Below, piece after piece: positions 1-6,593 of a stretch of 17,838 nt of DNA. This DNA comes from JAJRVH01 sp964505995. Lineage in GTDB: Bacteria; Pseudomonadota; Zetaproteobacteria; Mariprofundales; Mariprofundaceae. Below the pieces are notes generated by a model. The model was given only the letters and a program-made list of their open reading frames with translations. It did no database searches and had not been told where the DNA came from. How positions within the stretch are numbered: position 1 is the first letter of the stretch; each line of letters opens with the position of its first letter. The stretch covers positions 1-17,838 of the forward strand of contig CAZDLB010000031.1 of assembly GCA_964505995.1 (NCBI GenBank). The letters run 5' to 3'. The position numbers and the translations under genes were made by a program.

Positions 1-15
1 ACCGTCTTCAAAGTC

Positions 16-41
16 TCCGGCCATGCTAGGGCATTGCCGGA
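16..41 (-). terminator. Terminator-like hairpin after nhaA
   Basis: Just past the nhaA stop codon the minus strand reads TCCGGC-A-ATGC-CCTA-GCAT-G-GCCGGA, a stem of 6 and 4 bp interrupted by one A/G mismatch, with a CCTA loop. It is followed by GACTTTG, so the U-tract is weak. It probably ends or stabilises the transcript of the long minus-strand gene run. The weak U-tract leaves room for it to be only an mRNA-protecting hairpin. Confidence 0.42.
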
Positions 42-46
42 TGCAA

Positions 47-1234
47 TCAAGGCGTGTTGCGATCGAGGGTTTTCGCCAGCAGGGCATAGCCGGCCACGGC
101 CGAGGCGATGGAGCCCAGGATGATGCCCAGCCGTTCGTCGAAGATCAGGTTCACGCCGGATTCCTCGAAGGACAGCGAGCCGATGAACAGACTCATCGTG
201 AAGCCGATGCCGCAGAGGATGGCCACGCCATAGACATGCACCCATCGGGCCTGACTCGGCATGCTGGCCAGGCCGAGGCGCACGGCCAGCCAGCAGAAGG
301 AAAAGACGCCAAGCTGCTTGCCCAGAAACAGGCCGGCGGCGATGCCGAGCGGCACCGGATGCGTGATCGCATCCCATCCAAGGCCGGCGAAACGGACGCC
401 GGCATTGGCGAAGGCGAACAGGGGCAGAATCAGCAGTGCCACCGTCGAATGCAGTCCCTGCTCGAGCTGGCGCAGCGGCGAGAAGCCGGGGCGCTTCGCA
501 TCGGCATGCGGAATCGCCATGGCCAGCAGCACGCCGGCCAGTGTTGCATGCACGCCGGATTTCAGCACCGCGACCCACATGATCAGGCCGATGAGGAGGT
601 ACGGCGCATGATGCGTCACCCCCATGCGGTTGATCAGCCCCAGCATGGCCAGGCAGATGCCCGAGACCAGCATCGCGGTCGTCGAAAGCTCGCTGGTATA
701 GAACAGCGCGATGATGACGATGGCGCCGATGTCATCGAAGATGGCGAGTGACACCAGAAACAGCTTCAACGATGTCGGCACGCGCTTTCCGAGCAGCAGC
801 AGCACGGCCAGCGCAAAGGCGATGTCGGTGGCCACCGGCACGGCCCAGCCGCTCATCGCCTGCGCATCGCCGGCATTGAAGGCGGTGTAGATCAGTGCCG
901 GCGCGACCATGCCGCCCAGCGCGCCGGCCGCGGGCAGAACGATCGAGCGCAGGCTGGACAGCTCGCCGGTCAGCATCTCGCGCTTGAGTTCCAGACCCAC
1001 GACCAGGAAGAACACGGCCATCAGGCCGTCATTGATCCACAGAAGCAGCGGCTTCTGCAGTTTCAGCTCGCCGGCGCCGATGCTGACCGGCAGCTCGATC
1101 AGCCGGAAATAGACATCGGCCAGCGGCGAATTGGCCAGGATCATCGCCAGGATGGCCGCGGCGATCAGCAGAAAGCCGCTGGCGGTTTCCTGATGCAGGA
1201 AGTGACGGATGGCTGCCATCGGAGGGCGGAACAT
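47..1234 (-). CDS. nhaA: Na+/H+ antiporter NhaA
   Basis: This is an inner-membrane antiporter that expels Na+ (or Li+) in exchange for protons, for pH and sodium homeostasis. The 395-residue length is normal for the NhaA family. The core ion-binding motifs are present: ATDIAFA with Asp137 and AIFDDIGAI with Asp167 and Asp168, matching Asp133, Asp163 and Asp164 of the E. coli protein with a constant offset of four. About twelve hydrophobic segments can be seen from residue 18 to the end. The ATG lies 5 nt after the stop of the upstream kinase gene and no Shine-Dalgarno sequence precedes it, so translation is probably coupled; Met6 is an alternative start. It is the last gene of the minus-strand run. 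Its grouping with nucleotide and folate genes looks like convenience rather than a shared pathway. Confidence 0.95.
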   Translation of the reverse strand: MFRPPMAAIRHFLHQETASGFLLIAAAILAMILANSPLADVYFRLIELPVSIGAGELKLQKPLLLWINDGLMAVFFLVVGLELKREMLTGELSSLRSIVLPAAGALGGMVAPALIYTAFNAGDAQAMSGWAVPVATDIAFALAVLLLLGKRVPTSLKLFLVSLAIFDDIGAIVIIALFYTSELSTTAMLVSGICLAMLGLINRMGVTHHAPYLLIGLIMWVAVLKSGVHATLAGVLLAMAIPHADAKRPGFSPLRQLEQGLHSTVALLILPLFAFANAGVRFAGLGWDAITHPVPLGIAAGLFLGKQLGVFSFCWLAVRLGLASMPSQARWVHVYGVAILCGIGFTMSLFIGSLSFEESGVNLIFDERLGIILGSIASAVAGYALLAKTLDRNTP

Positions 1235-1239
1235 GGAGG

Positions 1240-1899
1240 TCAGACGGCCTGGCTCATGTCGGCCCAGAATTCGGTCCGGGACTGCATCGCTCCGATGCGC
1301 TCGATCAGCCTGTCCAGCGCCCCGTCATCCTCGACGAAGTTCAGCCGGTCGGTCTGCACGATCAGAAGCGGCGTATCCTGATAATGGAAGAAGAAGCGAT
1401 CGTAGGCGGCGATGACATCGCGCACGTAATCCGGCTTGATGCCGCGCTCCATCGGCCGGTTGCGGTTGCGGATGCGATCCAGAATCACCCGCGCATCCGA
1501 TTGCAGATAGATGACCAGATCGGGGCTGGGGATGTCGATGCTGAGCAGGCGCGCCACCTGATCGTAAAGCGCCAGCTCCGCGTCGCTGAGCGTGACCGTG
1601 GCGAACAGCCGATCCTTGGCGAAGATGTAGTCGCTGACCACGCCGCTGGCAAACAGGTTCCGCTGATGCAGCGACTGCCAGTGCTTCAGCCGGGAGAACA
1701 AAAAGGAGAGCTGAACGGCCAGCGCATGCCGAGAAGGGTCCCGATAGAACAGTTCGATGAAGGGATTGTCATCCACCTGTTCGAGGAAGAGCTCCGAGCC
1801 GAGCCGGTCGGCCATGCGTCGCGCAAGCGTTGTCTTGCCGACGCCGATCGCGCCCTCGATGGCGATATGACACTCGTTCAGCGGCTTTTCAAACAGCAT
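1240..1899 (-). CDS. Deoxynucleoside kinase (dGK/dCK family)
   Basis: A cytoplasmic salvage kinase that phosphorylates deoxynucleosides to the 5'-monophosphates. It has 219 residues, typical for bacterial members. A P-loop GAIGVGKT lies at residues 16-23. It is followed by EQVDDNPF, VSDYIFAKDRLF (the family's DYxFxKD region with the DR motif) and an Arg-rich lid RIRNRNRPMERG near residue 145. The exact base preference (dA, dG, or dC) cannot be read from sequence. The start is 3 nt after the folK stop, and folK next to a deoxynucleoside kinase is a recurrent proteobacterial pair. Thymidylate kinase is less likely because the DYxFxKD motif is that of the dNK family. Confidence 0.88.
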   Translation of the reverse strand: MLFEKPLNECHIAIEGAIGVGKTTLARRMADRLGSELFLEQVDDNPFIELFYRDPSRHALAVQLSFLFSRLKHWQSLHQRNLFASGVVSDYIFAKDRLFATVTLSDAELALYDQVARLLSIDIPSPDLVIYLQSDARVILDRIRNRNRPMERGIKPDYVRDVIAAYDRFFFHYQDTPLLIVQTDRLNFVEDDGALDRLIERIGAMQSRTEFWADMSQAV

Positions 1900-1902
1900 G
1901 GT

Positions 1903-2406
1903 CTACCATGGGGAGCCCTCCGGCAGCGGCGCTTCGCCGGCATCGAGCAGCTCGCCGAGCAGAACCGATGCCGTTTTTTTCAGGATCGGATGTTGCCAGT
2001 CCGGCGCGATGTCGCAAAGAGGCCGCAGCACGAACTGGCGCTCGTGCATCCTGGGATGCGGCAGGCTCAGGGTCCGGGTTTCAAGGCAGACATCGTTGTA
2101 GCTCAGGATATCGAGGTCCAGCGTTCTCGGGCCCCAGCGCACCTCGCGTGTGCGGCCGGCCCGGGTTTCAAGCCCCTGGAGAAGCTCCAGCAGGGCCAGC
2201 GGCGTCAGGCTGGTGCGGATTGAGACGACGGCATTGAGAAAGTCATTCTGATCCTGCGGTCCGACCGGGGGTGTGACATACAGCAGTGAGGAGCGAAGAA
2301 CGCGGATGCCGGCGTAGCGATCCAGCTCCTGACGCGCGGTTTCGAAGCTCTTGCGGACATCGCCGAGGTTGCCGCCCAGGCCGATGAACACATGATTCAG
2401 GTCCAT
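1903..2406 (-). CDS. folK: 2-amino-4-hydroxy-6-hydroxymethyldihydropteridine pyrophosphokinase
   Basis: FolK transfers pyrophosphate from ATP to 6-hydroxymethyl-7,8-dihydropterin, giving the substrate of dihydropteroate synthase in folate synthesis. The 167-residue protein starts MDLNHVFIGLGGNLGD, the usual HPPK N-terminus. It carries the family signature RWGPRTLDLDIL at residues 90-101, in which Asp97 and Asp99 bind the two Mg ions, followed by LPHPRMHERQFVL at 115-127. The frame stays open 35 codons further upstream, but that part is low-complexity Arg/Gly sequence, so the ATG at 2406 is chosen. This start overlaps the last 10 bp of the ggt-like gene, and the deoxynucleoside kinase follows after 3 nt. 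Confidence 0.95.
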   Translation of the reverse strand: MDLNHVFIGLGGNLGDVRKSFETARQELDRYAGIRVLRSSLLYVTPPVGPQDQNDFLNAVVSIRTSLTPLALLELLQGLETRAGRTREVRWGPRTLDLDILSYNDVCLETRTLSLPHPRMHERQFVLRPLCDIAPDWQHPILKKTASVLLGELLDAGEAPLPEGSPW

Positions 2407-3977
2407 GCGACCGCGCCTCCTCGCCGGGGATCGGCGGCGGCCGAAATCTCCCCCCGATCCGATACCGCGATCGCATGCACGCCGCCGAAATAGACGCTGC
2501 TGCGGCTCCATTCGCGCAGCCGCCAGCCGTCGGCGATCAGCATGTCGCGCATCATATCATCCACCAGGCCGGGCTCGACATCGAGCACGTCGCCCTCGTT
2601 GTGCAGGCGCGGGGCATGGACGGCCTGCTCGATGGATTCGCCCAGCAGCAGTCGGCGCACCAGCACCTGGGCGATGGCGCCACGCAGGCGGTTGGAGCCG
2701 CCGCTGCCGAGGATCAGCCGCGGCAGGCCATGATGCCGGAAGATCGACGGCGCCATCATCGAAGACAGCGTGGTGCCGGGGGGAAGCGCATGGAAGCCGA
2801 GCGGATTGATGTCCTCCTCGCCGAGCATGTTGTTCAGGTGGATGCCCGTGCCGGGCACGACGATGCCGGAGCCCTCGCCGTTGCTGGTGGTCATGGATAC
2901 GGCCATGCCGTCCGCATCCAGGATCGAGATCTGCGTCGTGCTGCCATGGCGATTCATCGGTTCCGGCGTTGCATCGGCTCTGCCCTGTCCGGCGGCCAGC
3001 TTCAGCGCCAGTTCCCGGATATGGGGTTTGCTGAGAAATTCAGCACTCGGATCCTCGTCATGGATGCGTTGATCGAAGCCCCGCGTGCGCAGGCGGCTGG
3101 CCTCGCGCAGCACACCAGCCATGGCAACCGGCCAGCAATGCGCCGGGATATCGAGGTGGGGCCTGAGCTGCTCCAGCAGCTTCAGCGCAAAGGCGATGAG
3201 CAGGCCGCCGGACGACGGTGGCGGGTTGGTGAGAAATTCGCCATCGAACATTCGCGTCAGCAGCGGCGTGCGCGGCTGAACCTGGACCTGCTCCATGTCC
3301 TGCATCCTCAAAAGACCCTCGGGTGCCACCGCGGCCACGATCGCGCGCGCCAGATCGCCGCGATAGAACTCGTCCATGCCGTCGATGGCCAGCATCTCCA
3401 GCGTATTGGCCAGATCCGGATTGCGAAAGCTTTCGCCTTCGGCAAGCAGCCGGCCGCTGGGCGCGTGCAGGGCCGTGCATTCGGGTTCGGAGGTCAGGAT
3501 CGGCTCCAGCAGCCGGATAAAGGAGGCCTGCAGCGCATTCAGGCGTATGCCGTTGCGGATCGCATCCAGCCCCGGAGCCATGGCCTCCTTCAGGGGCAGG
3601 CGTCCGAATCGCCGATGCGCCTCGAACAGCATGGCCGGCAGCGATGGGGTTGCGACCGAGGCCCGGCCGATATGAAAGCGCTGCACATGGTCGCCGAAGT
3701 CGATCGGGATGGCCTTGAGCGATGCCGGCGACGGGCTGCCACCCGGCATGCGGGCAAAGCCGTCGAGCAGCAGCGGGGACTGATGCGGTGCGGCAATCAG
3801 CATAAAACCGCCGCCGCCGGCCGCCGTCAGCACCGGTTCGGCGACAAAGGAGGTGGTGATCGCGGCGATGGCCGCATCCACGGCATTGCCGCCCTGGCGA
3901 AGAATCTCGGCGCCGGCCTCGGCCGTCGCCGCATGGCCGGCCGCAACACAGCCATGCCGGCCGAAACGATGGCTCAT
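2397..3977 (-). CDS. ggt: Gamma-glutamyltransferase family Ntn-hydrolase, no signal peptide
   Basis: A 526-residue GGT-family enzyme, which would hydrolyse or transfer gamma-glutamyl groups (glutathione or related amides) after cutting itself into two chains. The N-terminus has the family GGNAVDAAIA motif at 29-38 and GGGGFML at 54-60. The predicted autocatalytic nucleophile is Thr347 in HGSTTQIS, with LNNMLGEEDINP at 381-392, LSSMMAP at 404-410 and GSGGSNR at 424-430 forming the substrate pocket. E. coli Ggt is periplasmic, but this protein starts MSHRFGRHG with no signal peptide, so it is inferred to be cytoplasmic. The ATG at 3977 overlaps the SPOR gene stop as ATGA. An open frame continues 48 codons upstream inside that gene and is ignored. 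Substrate is uncertain: GGT relatives include acylases of other gamma-glutamyl compounds. Confidence 0.9.
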   Translation of the reverse strand: MSHRFGRHGCVAAGHAATAEAGAEILRQGGNAVDAAIAAITTSFVAEPVLTAAGGGGFMLIAAPHQSPLLLDGFARMPGGSPSPASLKAIPIDFGDHVQRFHIGRASVATPSLPAMLFEAHRRFGRLPLKEAMAPGLDAIRNGIRLNALQASFIRLLEPILTSEPECTALHAPSGRLLAEGESFRNPDLANTLEMLAIDGMDEFYRGDLARAIVAAVAPEGLLRMQDMEQVQVQPRTPLLTRMFDGEFLTNPPPSSGGLLIAFALKLLEQLRPHLDIPAHCWPVAMAGVLREASRLRTRGFDQRIHDEDPSAEFLSKPHIRELALKLAAGQGRADATPEPMNRHGSTTQISILDADGMAVSMTTSNGEGSGIVVPGTGIHLNNMLGEEDINPLGFHALPPGTTLSSMMAPSIFRHHGLPRLILGSGGSNRLRGAIAQVLVRRLLLGESIEQAVHAPRLHNEGDVLDVEPGLVDDMMRDMLIADGWRLREWSRSSVYFGGVHAIAVSDRGEISAAADPRRGGAVAWT

Positions 3978-4585
3978 GAGGCTTTCTTGACGATGAAGCC
4001 GTTCAGGTTCAGGCGCTGTTTCAGGCTTTCCTGCAGGGTCTGGGCCAGACTGCGGCTGGCCCTGGGGCCGACCCAGACGGCATGGAGATTCTCCGACTTG
4101 CGAACGACATGTGCATGCCAACCCTGCCGGCTGATGCGGCGGGCCAGCCGTTTCGCATGGTCCTGGTCACGAAAGGCGCCTACCTGGACATAATAGCTGC
4201 CGCTCACCAGCGGCTGGCTGGGGCTGGCATCGGATTTGTGCGGCGTTGCTTTCCTGGCCGGCGCTTCAACGTGCCGTGGCAATGGCCTGCTGGCCTGACC
4301 GGGTGCGGGTTTGCTGGCCTCGGGCGCCGGTTGGTCTGTCGCCCTGTCCGGGACACTGGCCGGGACGTCAGCCGGCGGGTTCGGCCCGGACCTGTTCGCG
4401 GCAACGGGGGCGTAGGTCTGCGGCTTCTGCTCTGCAACGCTGCTCTGTTCTTCCGTCGACGGCGACGGATGAAACAGCTCCGGGCGAAGCGCGGCGACGA
4501 TGACGAGAACAACGCATGCCGTGGCAATGATCCAGGCGCTGCGATGCTCCGCGAGCGAGGCGCGCCAGTCCTTGGCCGGTTCCAT
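3974..4585 (-). CDS. SPOR-domain inner-membrane protein
   Basis: A 203-residue bitopic membrane protein. A short cytoplasmic N-terminus leads to one transmembrane segment (about 18-34, WIIATACVVLVIVAAL). A Pro/Ala/Ser-rich periplasmic linker (about 37-127) and a C-terminal SPOR domain (about 128-201) follow. The SPOR domain begins GSYYVQVGAFRDQDHAKRL and has the two-alpha, four-beta pattern ending in VWVGPRAS and GFIVKK. SPOR domains bind glycan strands lacking stem peptides and place proteins at division septa, as in FtsN and DedD. Topology and length resemble DedD-like proteins, but the neighbour genes (ggt, folK) do not fix a role. In many proteobacteria a SPOR gene sits beside folC; here it is near folK. 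Confidence 0.88.
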   Translation of the reverse strand: MEPAKDWRASLAEHRSAWIIATACVVLVIVAALRPELFHPSPSTEEQSSVAEQKPQTYAPVAANRSGPNPPADVPASVPDRATDQPAPEASKPAPGQASRPLPRHVEAPARKATPHKSDASPSQPLVSGSYYVQVGAFRDQDHAKRLARRISRQGWHAHVVRKSENLHAVWVGPRASRSLAQTLQESLKQRLNLNGFIVKKAS

Positions 4586-4605
4586 GAATGGATGCGCCCT
4601 GCGGC

Positions 4606-4986
4606 TCAGGCGCCGAGCATCCTGTCGAGTTCCTCGGCAAAGGAATCGTAGCGGAACGGTTTCTGCAGGATGCGCAGCGGCTTGCCGGGGAAGCGCTCAT
4701 GCAGATCCTCGGGATAGCCGGTCACGAACAGCACGCGGTCGAGAATCTCCGGGTTCACATGCTCAAGCGAGCTGTAGATCTCATCGCCGGAGAGTTTCGG
4801 AATGCGGACGTCGAGCAGGACGAGCTGATACTTGTCGCCGTTCGTCGTCAGCTCGAAAAGGCCCTGCACCGGGTCGTTCATCGTCTTGATTTCGCTCTCC
4901 TTGCCGCGATCGCTGACATAGCGCTGCAGAAAGGCGGACAGGATGCTCTGGACGGTATCCTCATCATCGATGATCAAAACATTCAT
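4606..4986 (-). CDS. Stand-alone receiver-domain response regulator
   Basis: A 126-residue CheY-like protein made only of a receiver domain. It has the acidic pair Asp7-Asp8 (LIIDDED), the phospho-acceptor Asp59 (LVLLDVRIPK), Thr89 (LFVTGY) and Lys109 (LQKPF), so all residues needed for phosphotransfer are present. There is no output domain and no histidine kinase in the window, so partner and output are unknown. The ATG is preceded by AAGGAG with a 6-nt gap. It follows the Cys-rich gene by 20 bp and precedes the SPOR gene by 20 bp, so it is probably co-transcribed. Such single-domain regulators act by protein contact or as phosphate shuttles. Confidence 0.9.
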   Translation of the reverse strand: MNVLIIDDEDTVQSILSAFLQRYVSDRGKESEIKTMNDPVQGLFELTTNGDKYQLVLLDVRIPKLSGDEIYSSLEHVNPEILDRVLFVTGYPEDLHERFPGKPLRILQKPFRYDSFAEELDRMLGA

Positions 4987-5006
4987 GGGCTGCTCCTTGA
5001 CTGCGC

Positions 5007-5699
5007 TTAATGGTTCAGTGCCGTGCGCATCCTGTCAATCGCTTCGAGGGTCTGCCGGCAGGCTTCGACCAGATGCGGCTGATTGCTGATGGCGGCCTGG
5101 TCGCGCTTGCTGCGGATCTCCGGCATGCGCGCCTCGATGGCCGGCAGAAAATGACGGTTGGTGGCAAACATCGGGCAGTTCAGGCAGGCATCGAGCAGGA
5201 AACACGGACCGGGCTTGCGGCAGAAGCCGTAGGCGCAGACCTGCAGGTTGGGACTGTCCAGAACCGCCTCGGGCAGGCGTTCGATCGCATGGCCCCGGAC
5301 GTCGATGCATGGTGCATCCAGCTTCTTTCGGCGCTCCTCCGTGTCCACCAGATACCAGCGCCCGTCCTCCGCCTTGGCGATGCCGGGCCATTGCCAGAGG
5401 AAGAGTTCCACCAGATGTCGGGTTTCGCCCTCGATGTCATGGCTGTTGAGCCAGTCGCCGACGAGCTTGGCCGCATGGCCCGCCGGTGTCTGCTCCCGGG
5501 CCGTAAAGTCCATCGTGTGGCCGGCCTCGAGCTGAAGCACCGGGATGCCGTGCTTGGCCCGGGGCGAGTCCCAGGTCAGCGTCACATGCACGCTCTGGTA
5601 TGCATCCCCGCCGGAGAAGGGAATGTCGCACGGATACTCGCCCAGCGGGATGTCCGGGTGCGAGGTGCGGCTGATGGTGAAAAGTTCTTCTCCGTACAA
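5007..5699 (-). CDS. Cys-rich protein resembling the C-terminus of Tn554-type recombinases
   Basis: A 230-residue protein of unknown function. Start is TTG, supported by GGGGAGG ending 4 nt before it; no ATG lies near. The C-terminal third has a cysteine cluster C155-x4-C160-x5-C166-x5-C172-x2-C175 (pattern CAYGFCRKPGPC, then ACLNCPMFATNRHFLP), then a charged helix. From memory, this strongly resembles the tail found in Tn554 TnpA/TnpB-like tyrosine recombinases, where a CxxC-x-F-T-x-x-FLP motif follows the catalytic domain. Here no recombinase Arg/His/Tyr catalytic region is seen in the preceding 150 residues, so it may be a detached or domesticated accessory domain, perhaps metal-binding. 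The N-terminal half (VTLTWDSP, HLVELFLWQW) matches nothing I know. It lies 66 bp after the M23 peptidase, 20 bp before the response regulator, and may have its own promoter. Confidence 0.75.
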   Translation of the reverse strand: MYGEELFTISRTSHPDIPLGEYPCDIPFSGGDAYQSVHVTLTWDSPRAKHGIPVLQLEAGHTMDFTAREQTPAGHAAKLVGDWLNSHDIEGETRHLVELFLWQWPGIAKAEDGRWYLVDTEERRKKLDAPCIDVRGHAIERLPEAVLDSPNLQVCAYGFCRKPGPCFLLDACLNCPMFATNRHFLPAIEARMPEIRSKRDQAAISNQPHLVEACRQTLEAIDRMRTALNH

Positions 5700-5733
5700 G
5701 CTTCCTCCCCGCCTGCTTTCCGCGGCTGTCGGT

Positions 5734-5761
5734 AGTATAGCCCGATTTTCGCAGTTTGCAG
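5734..5761 (-). promoter_or_regulatory. Candidate sigma70 promoter for the 5007-5699 gene
   Basis: In the 66-bp gap between the M23 peptidase and the Cys-rich gene the minus strand carries TATACT (5734-5739; five of six consensus positions) with CTGCAA (5756-5761; three of six to TTGACA) 16 bp upstream. The implied transcript start is about 28 nt before the TTG start. The good -10 in an otherwise GC-rich sequence is the main support. It suggests that the downstream genes can be expressed independently of xseA. Confidence 0.45.
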
Positions 5762-5765
5762 CGTC

Positions 5766-6593
5766 TCAGGGCTTGCCGGTCAGCAGGCTTTCGGGATTCA
5801 CGCGCGCATTGTGAAAGCGGATACCCCAGTGCAGGTGCGGGCCCGTCGCGCGGCCGGTGGCGCCGACCCTGCCGATGACCGTGCCGGCCTCCACCCAGTC
5901 TTCCGCTTTCACATCGGTTTGCTCAAGATGGGAATAGATCGACACCAGGCCATTGCCATGCCCGATGGCGATGGTCTTACCGTTGAGGTACATGTCGGCC
6001 ACGAGCAGCACCCGTCCGGCCAGCGGCAGGTGCACCGGCGTGCCGGCCGGCGCCGCGATATCCAGGCCCGAATGCGGCGAACGCGGCTGGCCATTGACAT
6101 AGCGCTGCGCCCCGAAGGGCGTGGAGATGATGCCGTGGACCGGATAGTCGGCCATCTCGATGGCCGGATCGGCCTCGACCGCGGCCCGGTAGGTCGCCTT
6201 CAGTGCCCTGGCTTCCTTGCGGATGCGCGCCAGCGTCGGCGGGTCGAACTCGGCCATCTTCCGCTCCACCTGGATATGGGAGATGCGGAATTCTCCGGCG
6301 TTGACCTTCAGCGTCAGGCTGGTCTGCGTGTCGCTATCCTTCCACAGGATCTGGTAGTGACCGGGTTTCTGCTTCAGGTCGATGCCGATCCAGCCGACCC
6401 ACCGATGTTCCCCGGTCTGTCTGACCGGCCATTCGACGCCAAAGCAGAACAGATGCGGTGACTGGCCGGCGTGCGTCAGTCGCAGGATATCGCCCTGCCG
6501 GGCCTGCAGGGGCTGCTGCACGGCCGAGCAGTCCAGGGGTGAAGCCATCAGCAGCAGCATAAGGCCTATGAGCATGCGCATCTTCATGGCCAT
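5766..6593 (-). CDS. Secreted M23-family (LytM) metallopeptidase
   Basis: A 275-residue exported protein with a hydrophobic N-terminal signal (about 4-18, MKMRMLIGLMLLLMAS). Cys22 follows in SPLDCS, which is not a good lipobox, so lipid attachment is doubtful. The C-terminal LytM domain (about 160-272) keeps the zinc and catalytic residues of M23 peptidases: HSGLD with His174 and Asp178, YSHL with His222, and GPHLHWG with His253 and His255. It should therefore be an active peptidoglycan endopeptidase in the periplasm. The N-terminal 130 residues look like an all-beta adaptor. The ATG is preceded by GGAGGTGA at ideal distance; that sequence sits inside the 3' end of xseA, and the two genes overlap by 10 bp. 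A pairing of xseA with an M23 gene suggests co-transcription, not a shared function. Confidence 0.92.
   Translation of the reverse strand: MAMKMRMLIGLMLLLMASPLDCSAVQQPLQARQGDILRLTHAGQSPHLFCFGVEWPVRQTGEHRWVGWIGIDLKQKPGHYQILWKDSDTQTSLTLKVNAGEFRISHIQVERKMAEFDPPTLARIRKEARALKATYRAAVEADPAIEMADYPVHGIISTPFGAQRYVNGQPRSPHSGLDIAAPAGTPVHLPLAGRVLLVADMYLNGKTIAIGHGNGLVSIYSHLEQTDVKAEDWVEAGTVIGRVGATGRATGPHLHWGIRFHNARVNPESLLTGKP

Noticed and set aside
2475..4193. Long plus-strand open frame (572 codons) opposite the ggt-like gene
   Set aside because: Composition is the Arg/Gln/His/Gly-rich type of an antisense shadow in GC-rich DNA; it has no family motif, and the minus strand has a full GGT with its active site.
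4200..4480. Pro/Ala-rich stretch of the SPOR gene as a frameshifted or low-complexity artefact
   Set aside because: The frame is continuous from the membrane helix to an intact SPOR domain; such linkers are normal for these proteins.
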